Origin: an uncultured Ruminococcus sp.
Lineage (GTDB): Bacteria > Bacillota > Clostridia > Oscillospirales > Ruminococcaceae
Direction of reading: 5' to 3'
Assembly (NCBI GenBank): GCA_947177345.1
Contig: CAMWUB010000003.1
Coordinates: 1-19,604, forward strand
DNA length: 19,604 nt
The notes beneath the pieces were generated by a model. It searched no databases. It had not been told where the DNA came from and saw nothing but the letters and a program-made list of their open reading frames with translations. Below are positions 1 through 6,827 of the stretch, piece by piece. Position numbers and translations under genes: made by a program. How positions within the stretch are numbered: the first letter of the stretch is position 1; the number at the start of each line of letters is the position of its first letter.

Positions 1-1365
1 TTTATATGCGGAAGCCCTTTCAGACAATTTAACATAACTTTTTTCTTTAGCGATAGCCTTATATGCAGGGCGGATAATTCTTTTACCTGTTATGATTTCT
101 TCCATACGGTGTGCAGACCAGCCTGCCATTCTTGCGACTGCAAAGAGTGGTGTAAAGAGTTCGTCCGGAATACCTAACATTCTGTAAACAAGACCGGAAT
201 ACATATCGACATTGGCACACATAGCTTTAGTATTACCTTTCATTTCAGCGAAAATTTCCGGAGTAAGTCTTTCGATAGTTTCGAGTAACCGGAACTCCGC
301 TTCAATTTCCTTACCTTTAGCGAGTTCAAAGGCTTTTTTCTTCAGAATTACTGCACGAGGGTCAGAAATAGTATATACAGCATGACCCATACCGTAAATA
401 AGTCCTGAATGGTCATTAGTTTCCTTGCGGATAGTTTTACGCATATAATCGGCGACTTCTCCCTCATCGTTCCAATGCTTTATATTTGCCTTGAAATTAT
501 CGAGCATATTTATTACTTGTATATTTGCACCACCATGGCGGAAACCTTTCAACGCACTTATAGCAGAAGAGTAAGCGGCATAAGGGTCAGTACCGGAAGA
601 AGTAAGTACACGACAAGTAAACGTCGAATTATTACCGCCACCGTGTTCAGCCTGTAACATAAGAAGTCTGTCAAGCATTTTCGCCTCGTCGTCGGTGTAC
701 TGCCTGTCCGGACGTAAAAGCGATAATATACATTGTGCGGTGTTTTCCTCGTAATTTATAGGATGCATAATCATACTCTGATTATCGAATACACGCCTTT
801 TAACCTGATAAGCAGCCGCCATTATTACCGGAAGTTTCGCCATAAGTCCGATAGCTGTACGCATTTCCGTTTCAAGACTTTTATTTTCGCACTCGTCGTC
901 ATACGAGTAGAGAGCGAGTACAGAACGTGAAAGTTTATTCATTATATTTTTTGACGGTGCTTTAAGTATCATATCTTCTACAAATCCGCTTGGTAAATCA
1001 CGTCTTAAAGAGATATAGGCGTTAAACTGTGAAAGTTCCTTTTCCGTCGGAAGATGTCCGAAAAGGAGCAGGAAAACAGTTTCTTCATAACCGAAACGGT
1101 TTTCTTCTTCAACGTTGTTCACAAGGTCATTGATATTGTAGCCTCTGTAGATGAGTTCACCGGGGATAGCCTCGACTTCACCCTCGTTAAGTACGTATCC
1201 GTGAACGTTACAAATATTCGTGATACCGGCAACAACACCTGTGCCGTCGCTGTTTCTGAGACCTCTCTTGACGTGATACTTGTCATACAAAGACGGTGAT
1301 ATACTGGAATTTTCTACCAGTTCCGTGCATAAATTTTTAATATTGAAACTCGAAATTATTGGCAT
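1..1365 (-). CDS. gltA: Citrate synthase (3' end beyond the window)
   Basis: Condenses oxaloacetate and acetyl-CoA to citrate in the cytoplasm; in anaerobes of this kind it usually feeds 2-oxoglutarate and glutamate synthesis. The frame opens with ATG at 1365 (MPIISSFNIK) and stays open for 455 codons to the left edge, where it still reads ...ASAYK, so only the last few residues can be missing. The three citrate synthase catalytic residues are visible: His277 in KGFRHGGAN, His328 in GMGHAVYTISDPRA and Asp387 in NVDMYSGLVY. The oxaloacetate-binding histidine lies in AEHGGGNNST near residue 241. An AAGGAG ribosome binding site lies 11 bases before the ATG. The gene stands alone on its strand, divergent from spoIID, behind its own consensus promoter. 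The family call is secure; whether the enzyme also accepts propionyl-CoA (2-methylcitrate synthase activity) cannot be told from sequence. Confidence 0.95.
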   Translation of the reverse strand, partial: MPIISSFNIKNLCTELVENSSISPSLYDKYHVKRGLRNSDGTGVVAGITNICNVHGYVLNEGEVEAIPGELIYRGYNINDLVNNVEEENRFGYEETVFLLLFGHLPTEKELSQFNAYISLRRDLPSGFVEDMILKAPSKNIMNKLSRSVLALYSYDDECENKSLETEMRTAIGLMAKLPVIMAAAYQVKRRVFDNQSMIMHPINYEENTAQCILSLLRPDRQYTDDEAKMLDRLLMLQAEHGGGNNSTFTCRVLTSSGTDPYAAYSSAISALKGFRHGGANIQVINMLDNFKANIKHWNDEGEVADYMRKTIRKETNDHSGLIYGMGHAVYTISDPRAVILKKKAFELAKGKEIEAEFRLLETIERLTPEIFAEMKGNTKAMCANVDMYSGLVYRMLGIPDELFTPLFAVARMAGWSAHRMEEIITGKRIIRPAYKAIAKEKSYVKLSERASAYK

Positions 1366-1401
1366 ATATAAAAACACTCCTTAAATATTTTCCATATTAT
1401 A

Positions 1402-1430
1402 ATTATACACCAAACGGAGCGTTATGTCAA
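1402..1430 (-). promoter_or_regulatory. Sigma-A promoter of citrate synthase
   Basis: On the minus strand a TTGACA hexamer (1425-1430) is followed by exactly 17 bases and a TATAAT hexamer (1402-1407), a perfect match to the vegetative consensus. It lies about 37 bases upstream of the citrate synthase start codon. No operator-like inverted repeat was seen around it. Confidence 0.85.
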
Positions 1431-1457
1431 ATACTTTAGTGTGAGGTAACGGCGAAA

Positions 1458-2438
1458 ATGAAAAGATATTTTTCAGGATTAATTTTTTTAACTGTTTCAA
1501 TAACGATACTTCCGGCTGTACCGGTACTTTTCAGCGGAAATGCGAGAGCTGTCACGGAAAAGGAAAAACCGGAAATTGAATCATATACCGGTGAACCGTA
1601 TAAAGTTCTTGACGTTTCAACCGGAGAAATAATGGAAGTAGACGAAAAAACATATGTAGTCGGTGCGGTATGTGCAGAAATGCCAGCGACTTTCAATGAA
1701 GAAGCCCTGAAAGCTCAGGCGGTATCGGCACATACATATGCGGAACGTCAGAGAATAATGGAACGTAATTCACCTACTCCGGAACTATGCGGTGCAGATT
1801 TTTCAAACGATACTAATAAATATCAGGGATATTTTACTAAAAATCAGGCACTTGAATATTACGGCGATAACTTTGCGGAATATTATGAAAAAATAGATAA
1901 TGCCGTAAGTGAAGTACTTCCATATATAATAACATACGAGGACGAACCTATTATATCAGCATTTCATTCCATGTCTTCCGGTAAGACCGAAAGTGCTGAA
2001 AATGCATGGGGGACAAGTGTCGATTACCTGATACCAGTCGATAGCAGTTATGACATCTCAGAACCGGAATATCTTAACGAAGTCCGATACGAAAAGGAAC
2101 AGTTAAGACAGATTTTATGCGAAAAATTTTCCGGAATAACTTTAAGTGATGATTTCACAACATGGATAACAATAAATTCAGTTTCAGATTCCGGAACAGT
2201 ATTGTCTGCAATGGTAGGAGATTTCAAAGTAAGCGGTAATGATATACGTGAAATACTTGCTTTGCGTTCAGCGTGTTTCGAGATAAATTACGACGGTGAC
2301 ACAATAGTAATCACAACAAAAGGTTTCGGACATGGTGTCGGTATGAGCCAGCACGGTGCAAATGCTATGGCATCTGAGGGCAAAACATGGAGGGATATTC
2401 TTAATCATTACTATCCGGACTGCAAAATAGAAAAATAA
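1458..2438 (+). CDS. spoIID: SpoIID/LytB-family peptidoglycan lytic transglycosylase
   Basis: SpoIID is a membrane-anchored lytic transglycosylase that cuts denuded glycan strands during engulfment of the forespore. The 326-aa product has an N-terminal hydrophobic signal or anchor (residues about 5-26) followed by one SpoIID domain. The family catalytic glutamate is Glu74 in VCAEMPATFNEEALKAQAVS. The conserved GKTESAENAWG block is present, and the C-terminal signature GFGHGVGMSQHG begins at residue 289, followed by LNHYYP. The start is the ATG preceded by GAGGT ten bases upstream. Only one cysteine (Cys111, in ELCGADF) is present where clostridial SpoIID proteins often carry a Cys-His-Cys zinc site. 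No sporulation neighbour is visible, and many Ruminococcus-type species keep such genes without forming obvious spores. A general wall-remodelling role is the alternative. Confidence 0.9.
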   Translation: MKRYFSGLIFLTVSITILPAVPVLFSGNARAVTEKEKPEIESYTGEPYKVLDVSTGEIMEVDEKTYVVGAVCAEMPATFNEEALKAQAVSAHTYAERQRIMERNSPTPELCGADFSNDTNKYQGYFTKNQALEYYGDNFAEYYEKIDNAVSEVLPYIITYEDEPIISAFHSMSSGKTESAENAWGTSVDYLIPVDSSYDISEPEYLNEVRYEKEQLRQILCEKFSGITLSDDFTTWITINSVSDSGTVLSAMVGDFKVSGNDIREILALRSACFEINYDGDTIVITTKGFGHGVGMSQHGANAMASEGKTWRDILNHYYPDCKIEK

Positions 2439-2446
2439 ATAAATTT

Positions 2447-2467
2447 TCTGAATAATCCGGATTCAGA
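2447..2467. repeat. 7-bp inverted repeat between spoIID and the glutaredoxin gene
   Basis: TCTGAAT and ATTCAGA are perfect complements separated by seven bases. The repeat begins nine bases after the spoIID stop and covers the place where a -35 box would lie for the TATAAT at 2472-2477. There is no T-tract after it, so it is a poor intrinsic terminator. It could instead be an operator. Confidence 0.5.
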
Positions 2468-2471
2468 ACCC

Positions 2472-2477
2472 TATAAT
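2472..2477 (+). promoter_or_regulatory. Probable -10 box for the glutaredoxin-like gene
   Basis: A perfect TATAAT lies about 45 bases upstream of the likely start codon of the glutaredoxin-like gene. The hexamer 17 bases upstream (TGAATA) is a weak -35 match and falls inside the inverted repeat at 2447-2467, so activation or repression through that repeat is possible. Inferred from sequence match alone. Confidence 0.5.
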
Positions 2478-2521
2478 ATAATTACAGAAATTCGTATAAA
2501 ATCATGAAAGGAGCTTTAAAA

Positions 2522-2752
2522 ATGATTGAAGTATATTCTTCAGATAATTGCATATGGTGCAGACGTATGAGGCGTTACCTTGACGAAAAAGGAGTAACTT
2601 TCCGTACTATCAACGCCTGTGAGCCATACAATTCAAGACACGTCAGGAAACTGACCGGACAGAGTTCATTACCAGTGACAATCATAGGCGATACGACAGT
2701 TATAGGATTCGACACAAAGGCAATCGACACGGCATTACAGAATATACGGTAA
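2522..2752 (+). CDS. Small glutaredoxin/NrdH-like thiol redox protein
   Basis: A 76-aa single-domain thioredoxin-fold protein that would carry out thiol-disulfide exchange in the cytoplasm, for example reducing ribonucleotide reductase or a peroxidase. The active-site CxxC is Cys10-Ile-Trp-Cys13 close to the N-terminus. SLPVTIIG supplies the cis-proline loop, and VIGFD is the usual C-terminal glutathione- or partner-binding segment. Length and layout fit the glutaredoxin/NrdH family. The frame can be opened six codons earlier at 2504, but the AAAGGAG at 2507-2513 lies just downstream of that ATG and eight bases before the ATG at 2522, so 2522 is the likelier start. No redox partner gene is nearby. 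The gene ends at a strong hairpin. Confidence 0.85.
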   Translation: MIEVYSSDNCIWCRRMRRYLDEKGVTFRTINACEPYNSRHVRKLTGQSSLPVTIIGDTTVIGFDTKAIDTALQNIR

Positions 2753-2759
2753 AAAATCA

Positions 2760-2790
2760 GGACAGGAATTATATTCCTGTCCCTTTTGTT
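2760..2790. terminator. Bidirectional intrinsic terminator between converging genes
   Basis: GGACAGGAAT (2760-2769) and ATTCCTGTCC (2773-2782) form a perfect 10-bp stem with a three-base loop. On the plus strand CTTTTGTT follows; on the minus strand a run of six T follows a few bases after the stem. It would end the glutaredoxin transcript and the long minus-strand unit. Confidence 0.85.
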
Positions 2791-3478
2791 ATTCGATTGT
2801 TATAGTACCGGCTTTCATATGTTCAAAGGCATATTTTTCAAGTGAAGAATTATTGTCAACATTTCTGAACATATCGGTAGTGAGATAATAGAAGCCTACC
2901 GGATATACTGTACCGGATTCAGCATCTTCCGGCACTTTGAGATAAAGCGTAATAATTTCGCCGTCCTGACCGCTGTTACCGCTGAACATTACAGTAAAGA
3001 ACATAGTACCCATACCTTTTTCAGTAAGTTCAGCCGGTGGATTGTTTTCTTTTTTCCATTCCATAGCGATTATACCAGTATTGAATTCTGAAGCCACACC
3101 GGCTTTATATTTAAGAAACATATTGTCATTTTTCTGATATACACATTGCAGAACGTCAGGGTATGTCAGATGTATTCCGCAGTTACTCCAGTTGAGGTCA
3201 GCACCCTCAACATATACTTTTACTTCAGCAATTTCACCGGCTTTTGCGGTAGTATTTCCGACACTTATTACAGGACCTTCATCAGCAACAGGAACATCTC
3301 TGAAACTTGTTTCCAGAGCCTTTTTACTTTCGGAAAGCTGTATTGTATTACTGTCATAATCACCTGTATTCATAACTATTCCCGAATTTACTTCCGGACC
3401 TGAACTGTCTGCTTTATCACTGCATGAAAAAATACTTAAACACAATACAGCGACAACTGTCAATATTTTAAACTTCAT
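2789..3478 (-). CDS. Lipoprotein with a single cohesin-like domain
   Basis: A 229-aa predicted lipoprotein. Residues 1-18 form a hydrophobic signal ending in the lipobox IFSC, with Cys19 as the lipidated residue. A Ser/Asp/Asn-rich linker runs to about residue 67. Residues 68-229 look like a cohesin-type beta-sandwich: an opening strand (PVISVGNTTAKAGEIAEVKV), the GIHLTYPDVL strand, alternating short strands, and the closing KAGTITIE strand typical of cohesins. Cohesins bind dockerins, so it may hold dockerin proteins at the membrane. The ATG at 3478 lies inside the end of the ClpE gene (11-base overlap), with GGAG nine bases upstream, which points to translational coupling. It is the last gene before the terminator. 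The lipoprotein call is firm; the cohesin call rests on my reading of strand patterns, and another Ig-like fold is possible. Confidence 0.7.
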   Translation of the reverse strand: MKFKILTVVAVLCLSIFSCSDKADSSGPEVNSGIVMNTGDYDSNTIQLSESKKALETSFRDVPVADEGPVISVGNTTAKAGEIAEVKVYVEGADLNWSNCGIHLTYPDVLQCVYQKNDNMFLKYKAGVASEFNTGIIAMEWKKENNPPAELTEKGMGTMFFTVMFSGNSGQDGEIITLYLKVPEDAESGTVYPVGFYYLTTDMFRNVDNNSSLEKYAFEHMKAGTITIE

Positions 3479-5807
3479 TTTCTTCTGCTCCTTTTTCCCT
3501 TGCAGTAACGGTTATAATATCGCCGTCTGCTGATACGTCAATACCCTTTATTCCTGAAACATTTTCTATAATTATTTCAGCGATTTTATCCTCTATTTCC
3601 TGACGGATAACACGGCGTATATCTCTTGCACCGTATGGCTTACCATAGGACTTTTCAGCAATAAGCGAAAGTGCTTTACTGTCATAACTGATACTGAGAT
3701 TCTTTTCGGCAAGAGGTTCTATCATCTCGTCAAGCATAAGTGATGCGATACTTGCGAAATCCTTTTTATTGAGCTGTCTGAATACTACAACTTCGTCTAT
3801 ACGGCTTATAAATTCAGGTCTGAGGAACTCACGCAGACCTTTCATAGCCTTATCACGTGAAATTTCATTTTCAGTCCTGTTGAATCCGACACCTACAGAC
3901 TTATCAGTAGAACCGGCGTTTGAGGTCATACAGATTATTGTATTTTCAAAATTTATAGTTCTGCCGTGTGCGTCGTCGACTTTACCCTCATCGAGAATCT
4001 GCATTAAAATATTCATGACATCGGGGTGTGCCTTTTCTATCTCGTCGAAGAGTATAACGGAATACGGACGGCGACGGACTTTTTCAGTAAGCTGTCCTGC
4101 CTCATCATAGCCGACGTATCCAGGAGGTGAACCAATCATTCTTGCAACAGAATGTTTTTCCATGTATTCTGTCATATCAAGCCTGATAAGCGGTTCTGTG
4201 GAATCGAACATTTCTTCAGCGAGTGCCTTTACAAGTTCAGTTTTTCCGACACCTGTAGGACCTACAAATATAAATGATGCCGGTCTGCGACGTTTATTCA
4301 GTCGTACACGTGTACGTTTTATAGCTTTTGAAAGAGTTTCTACAGCTTCGTCCTGACCGAGAACACGTTTTTTCAAAGCACCTTCGAGACGTGCTATTTT
4401 AAGAAATTCAGTTTCTGCTATCTTGCTGGCAGGAATACCAGTCCATAACTCGACGACTTTAGTTATATCTTCTTCAGCTACCTGAACGTTTTCAGCTTTT
4501 TCTTTCAGTACAGATTCCTTTTCACGAGTTCTTATAAGTTTTCCTCTTACTTCGGCAAGTGCCTGATAATCAGGTTCTGTCTGTTCGGAAATATTTTTTT
4601 CCATACCCTCTAAGACGGCTATTTCCTTTTTAACCTTGTCATATTCTGCAATTTCGGGTGAACGTATACAAGCTCTTGCACAGCCCTCATCGAGTAAATC
4701 AATAGCCTTGTCAGGTAAGAAACGGTCTGTTATATATCTTTCCGATAATACAGCACATACTCTCACGAGATAATCAGAAATATGCACTCTGTGGTATTTT
4801 TCGTAATACTTCTTTATGCCGAGAAGTACATCAACAGTATCTTCAATTGTAGGTTCAGCGACTGTCACCGGCTGGAAACGTCTTTCAAGTGCTGAATCCT
4901 TTTCGATATATTTTCTGTATTCGCTGAAAGTGGTAGCACCTATAACCTGAATTTCACCTCTTGAAAGAGCAGGTTTAAGAATATTGGCGGCGTTCATTGA
5001 ACCCTCAGAATCGCCTGCTCCAACGAGATTATGAACTTCGTCAATAAAAAGTATAATATTACCCTCTCTTTTTACCTCGTCAACGAGACCTTTCACACGG
5101 CTTTCAAACTGACCTCTGAACTGAGTTCCGGCAACAAGGGCTGTCAAATCAAGAAGATATACTTTCTTGTCGGCGAGATTGAAAGGCACATTACCCTCAT
5201 TTATGCGTTGTGCGATACCCTCAGCGATTGCGGTCTTACCTACACCAGGTTCACCGATAAGACAAGGATTATTTTTGGTACGTCTTGAAAGAATCTGTAC
5301 TACACGTGCAATTTCCTTGTCACGACCTATAATGTTATCGAGTTCACCGTCGGAGGCTTTTTTTGAAAGATTAGTACAATACGTTCCGAGGAATTTAAGT
5401 TCTTTTGATTTTTTATCACGTCTGTTACTGAAAAGACCTCTTTTTTCTCTTTCGGGTTTGTTATCTTCGGAATTTTTGCGTTCAATTTCACCGAACAGCT
5501 TATTTTTTGAATCACCATTCATACCGAACATGTTTGACATATTTGTCAGGAAATCAGGCATAAGTCCTGAACCACCCATTTCAAAGCTGTCGCCATCAAG
5601 CATACTCATCATCTGGTCAGAAATCTGGTCTATTTCCTCCTGAGTTATATTGAATCTGTCCATGTACTCCGAAATCTGAGGTATTTTCATTTCATTTGCA
5701 CACGAAAGACAAAGACCTTCATTCTTTTTTTCAGTTCCCTGCACGGAAGTAATAAATACAACCGCCGGTCTTTTTTTACATTTACTGCACATCATCATAT
5801 AAGGCAT
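3468..5807 (-). CDS. clpE: ClpE-type Clp/Hsp100 ATPase with N-terminal zinc finger
   Basis: A two-ring AAA+ unfoldase (779 aa) that would feed damaged proteins to ClpP in the cytoplasm. Instead of the double Clp-N repeat of ClpC it begins with a four-cysteine zinc finger (Cys7, Cys10, Cys33, Cys36), as in ClpE. A Met-rich linker (eight Met between 66 and 96) and a charged stretch follow. AAA1 has GEPGVGKT at 185-192 and FIDEVH at 254-259; a short coiled-coil middle region lies at about 385-440; AAA2 has GPTGVGKT at 516-523 and VILFDEIEKAH at 584-594. VGF at 640-642 matches the hydrophobic tripeptide used to dock on ClpP. The start is uncertain: GGGAG is only two bases before the ATG at 5807, so the ATG at 5798 or the ones just after it may be used, still leaving the finger intact. 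ClpP is not in the window. Confidence 0.9.
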   Translation of the reverse strand: MPYMMMCSKCKKRPAVVFITSVQGTEKKNEGLCLSCANEMKIPQISEYMDRFNITQEEIDQISDQMMSMLDGDSFEMGGSGLMPDFLTNMSNMFGMNGDSKNKLFGEIERKNSEDNKPEREKRGLFSNRRDKKSKELKFLGTYCTNLSKKASDGELDNIIGRDKEIARVVQILSRRTKNNPCLIGEPGVGKTAIAEGIAQRINEGNVPFNLADKKVYLLDLTALVAGTQFRGQFESRVKGLVDEVKREGNIILFIDEVHNLVGAGDSEGSMNAANILKPALSRGEIQVIGATTFSEYRKYIEKDSALERRFQPVTVAEPTIEDTVDVLLGIKKYYEKYHRVHISDYLVRVCAVLSERYITDRFLPDKAIDLLDEGCARACIRSPEIAEYDKVKKEIAVLEGMEKNISEQTEPDYQALAEVRGKLIRTREKESVLKEKAENVQVAEEDITKVVELWTGIPASKIAETEFLKIARLEGALKKRVLGQDEAVETLSKAIKRTRVRLNKRRRPASFIFVGPTGVGKTELVKALAEEMFDSTEPLIRLDMTEYMEKHSVARMIGSPPGYVGYDEAGQLTEKVRRRPYSVILFDEIEKAHPDVMNILMQILDEGKVDDAHGRTINFENTIICMTSNAGSTDKSVGVGFNRTENEISRDKAMKGLREFLRPEFISRIDEVVVFRQLNKKDFASIASLMLDEMIEPLAEKNLSISYDSKALSLIAEKSYGKPYGARDIRRVIRQEIEDKIAEIIIENVSGIKGIDVSADGDIITVTAREKGAEENEV

Positions 5808-5832
5808 TTCTCCCTGTTATTAGTTTTTAATT

Positions 5833-5856
5833 TTTCCGTAAAATATTATACGGAAA
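5833..5856 (-). promoter_or_regulatory. Putative clpE promoter within an 8-bp inverted repeat
   Basis: On the minus strand TTTCCGTA and TACGGAAA form perfect 8-bp arms around an eight-base centre. A TATAAT hexamer (5845-5850) lies across the first arm and the centre. No good -35 was found 17 bases upstream. It does not match the CtsR heptad repeat or the CIRCE element. A repressor bound here would cover the -10 box, so this is a candidate operator for an internal promoter driving clpE and the lipoprotein gene. There is no T-tract, so a terminator is unlikely. Confidence 0.5.
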
Positions 5857-5870
5857 TATGTAGCAAATAA

Positions 5871-6782
5871 TTACAGCTTATCTGCGATATTATAAGCATA
5901 CCTGAAAATATACGTTTTGTCAATAGCATTGTTATCAAAAAATAATTCCTGATTACTTCCCATGACAATATTAAGTTTTACAAGTAAAGCTATAATAAAT
6001 ATAACAGATAATCCTGTAAAAAATCCGCATATACCACCGCCTGTCTTTGCACCTGTAGTCAAATCGACATCACGCATACTGCCCGAAAGTGAATGAGCCG
6101 TAAGAATACCGATAACAAGCATAACCGCAAAGAATACAGCACACGCAACGAGCCTTATAACAGTGATATAAGCATCATTTATATAATTATCTGCAATTAT
6201 TTCAGCAATATCTTTCCGATTTTCGCCGTTACGCATCATTTTCAGAAGATTTCCGGTGTCCATATTTCCGGCACGGATTTTATTTTCAGCGGTTTTCATA
6301 GCATAAACGCTTATATCCTTTGAAAATATATCGCTTATCGCCTCGGCATACGCACCATGAAGATTAATACGGAAATTTTCTTCATTATCCACTTTTTTTC
6401 CGTTAATGTTATTCAGATAATTATAAAGCTGTGTATCAATATCCTTGTCTGAATCAAGAATCTCATTGAGTTTTTCGCTTTTGACAATAATATTATAGCC
6501 CATATTTTCGAGAGCTTTTCCGAGATATGCCGATACTTCCACTTCACCCAGTGACTTATCAAGCGTTTTAACGTTATTATCACGGATTACCGTCTTGTAT
6601 ATGCTTTCTGAAATAGACGAACTCAACGGAACAGCCAGTGTAACACCTGTTATACAGCTTATAAGAACTATTGCCCCTCTGAATATTCCCTTACGTGCGG
6701 ACAGCCAACAACATATTATCACAGCCATAACGGATATTACATCATATAACCACCATAGTTCTTCTTTCATTTTATTGCACAT
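5871..6782 (-). CDS. CvpA-like integral membrane protein
   Basis: A 303-aa membrane protein with the layout of the CvpA (colicin V production) family. Two N-terminal hydrophobic segments (about 11-28 and 33-52) are joined by the family-typical RKGIFRG turn. A soluble middle region (about 60-195) follows, then two more hydrophobic segments (about 205-230 and 247-272) containing a Gly-rich GAKTGGGICGFFTG stretch. Family members sit in the cytoplasmic membrane; their biochemical role is unclear, with links to envelope homeostasis. The start is uncertain. A strong AAGGAGG at 6809-6815 is 26 bases before the ATG at 6782, with a small hairpin between; MKEELWW at 6770 is a second ATG with no close ribosome binding site. 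The gene lies 45 bases after the DUF5711-like gene in the same direction. Confidence 0.65.
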   Translation of the reverse strand: MCNKMKEELWWLYDVISVMAVIICCWLSARKGIFRGAIVLISCITGVTLAVPLSSSISESIYKTVIRDNNVKTLDKSLGEVEVSAYLGKALENMGYNIIVKSEKLNEILDSDKDIDTQLYNYLNNINGKKVDNEENFRINLHGAYAEAISDIFSKDISVYAMKTAENKIRAGNMDTGNLLKMMRNGENRKDIAEIIADNYINDAYITVIRLVACAVFFAVMLVIGILTAHSLSGSMRDVDLTTGAKTGGGICGFFTGLSVIFIIALLVKLNIVMGSNQELFFDNNAIDKTYIFRYAYNIADKL

Positions 6783-6827
6783 AAAGTATTTATATACTAA
6801 TGTGACTTCCTCCTTTCTGAAATTTTA

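Noticed and set aside
66..66. Single-base entry in the findings list at position 66
   Set aside because: It marks nothing in the sequence: residue number 66 of the ClpE-type protein was entered as a window position. The real observation is at 5520-5612.
1398..1403. Plus-strand TATAAT as a spoIID promoter
   Set aside because: No acceptable -35 lies 16-18 bases upstream and no sporulation sigma-factor pattern was found. It overlaps the -10 box of the citrate synthase promoter on the other strand and may be incidental.
2504..2521. Upstream ATG at 2504 as the start of the glutaredoxin-like gene
   Set aside because: Using it would place the AAAGGAG ribosome binding site inside the coding region, and the added MKGALK does not belong to the thioredoxin fold.
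5167..5643. 158-codon plus-strand open frame opposite clpE
   Set aside because: It lies wholly opposite the conserved AAA1 and N-terminal region of the ClpE-type gene, lacks a ribosome binding site and has low-complexity Ser/Leu/Pro content typical of an antisense shadow.
5833..5856. Inverted repeat before clpE as an intrinsic terminator of the CvpA-like gene
   Set aside because: The stem is AT-rich and the downstream minus-strand sequence is A-rich (AATTAAAAAC) with no T-tract.
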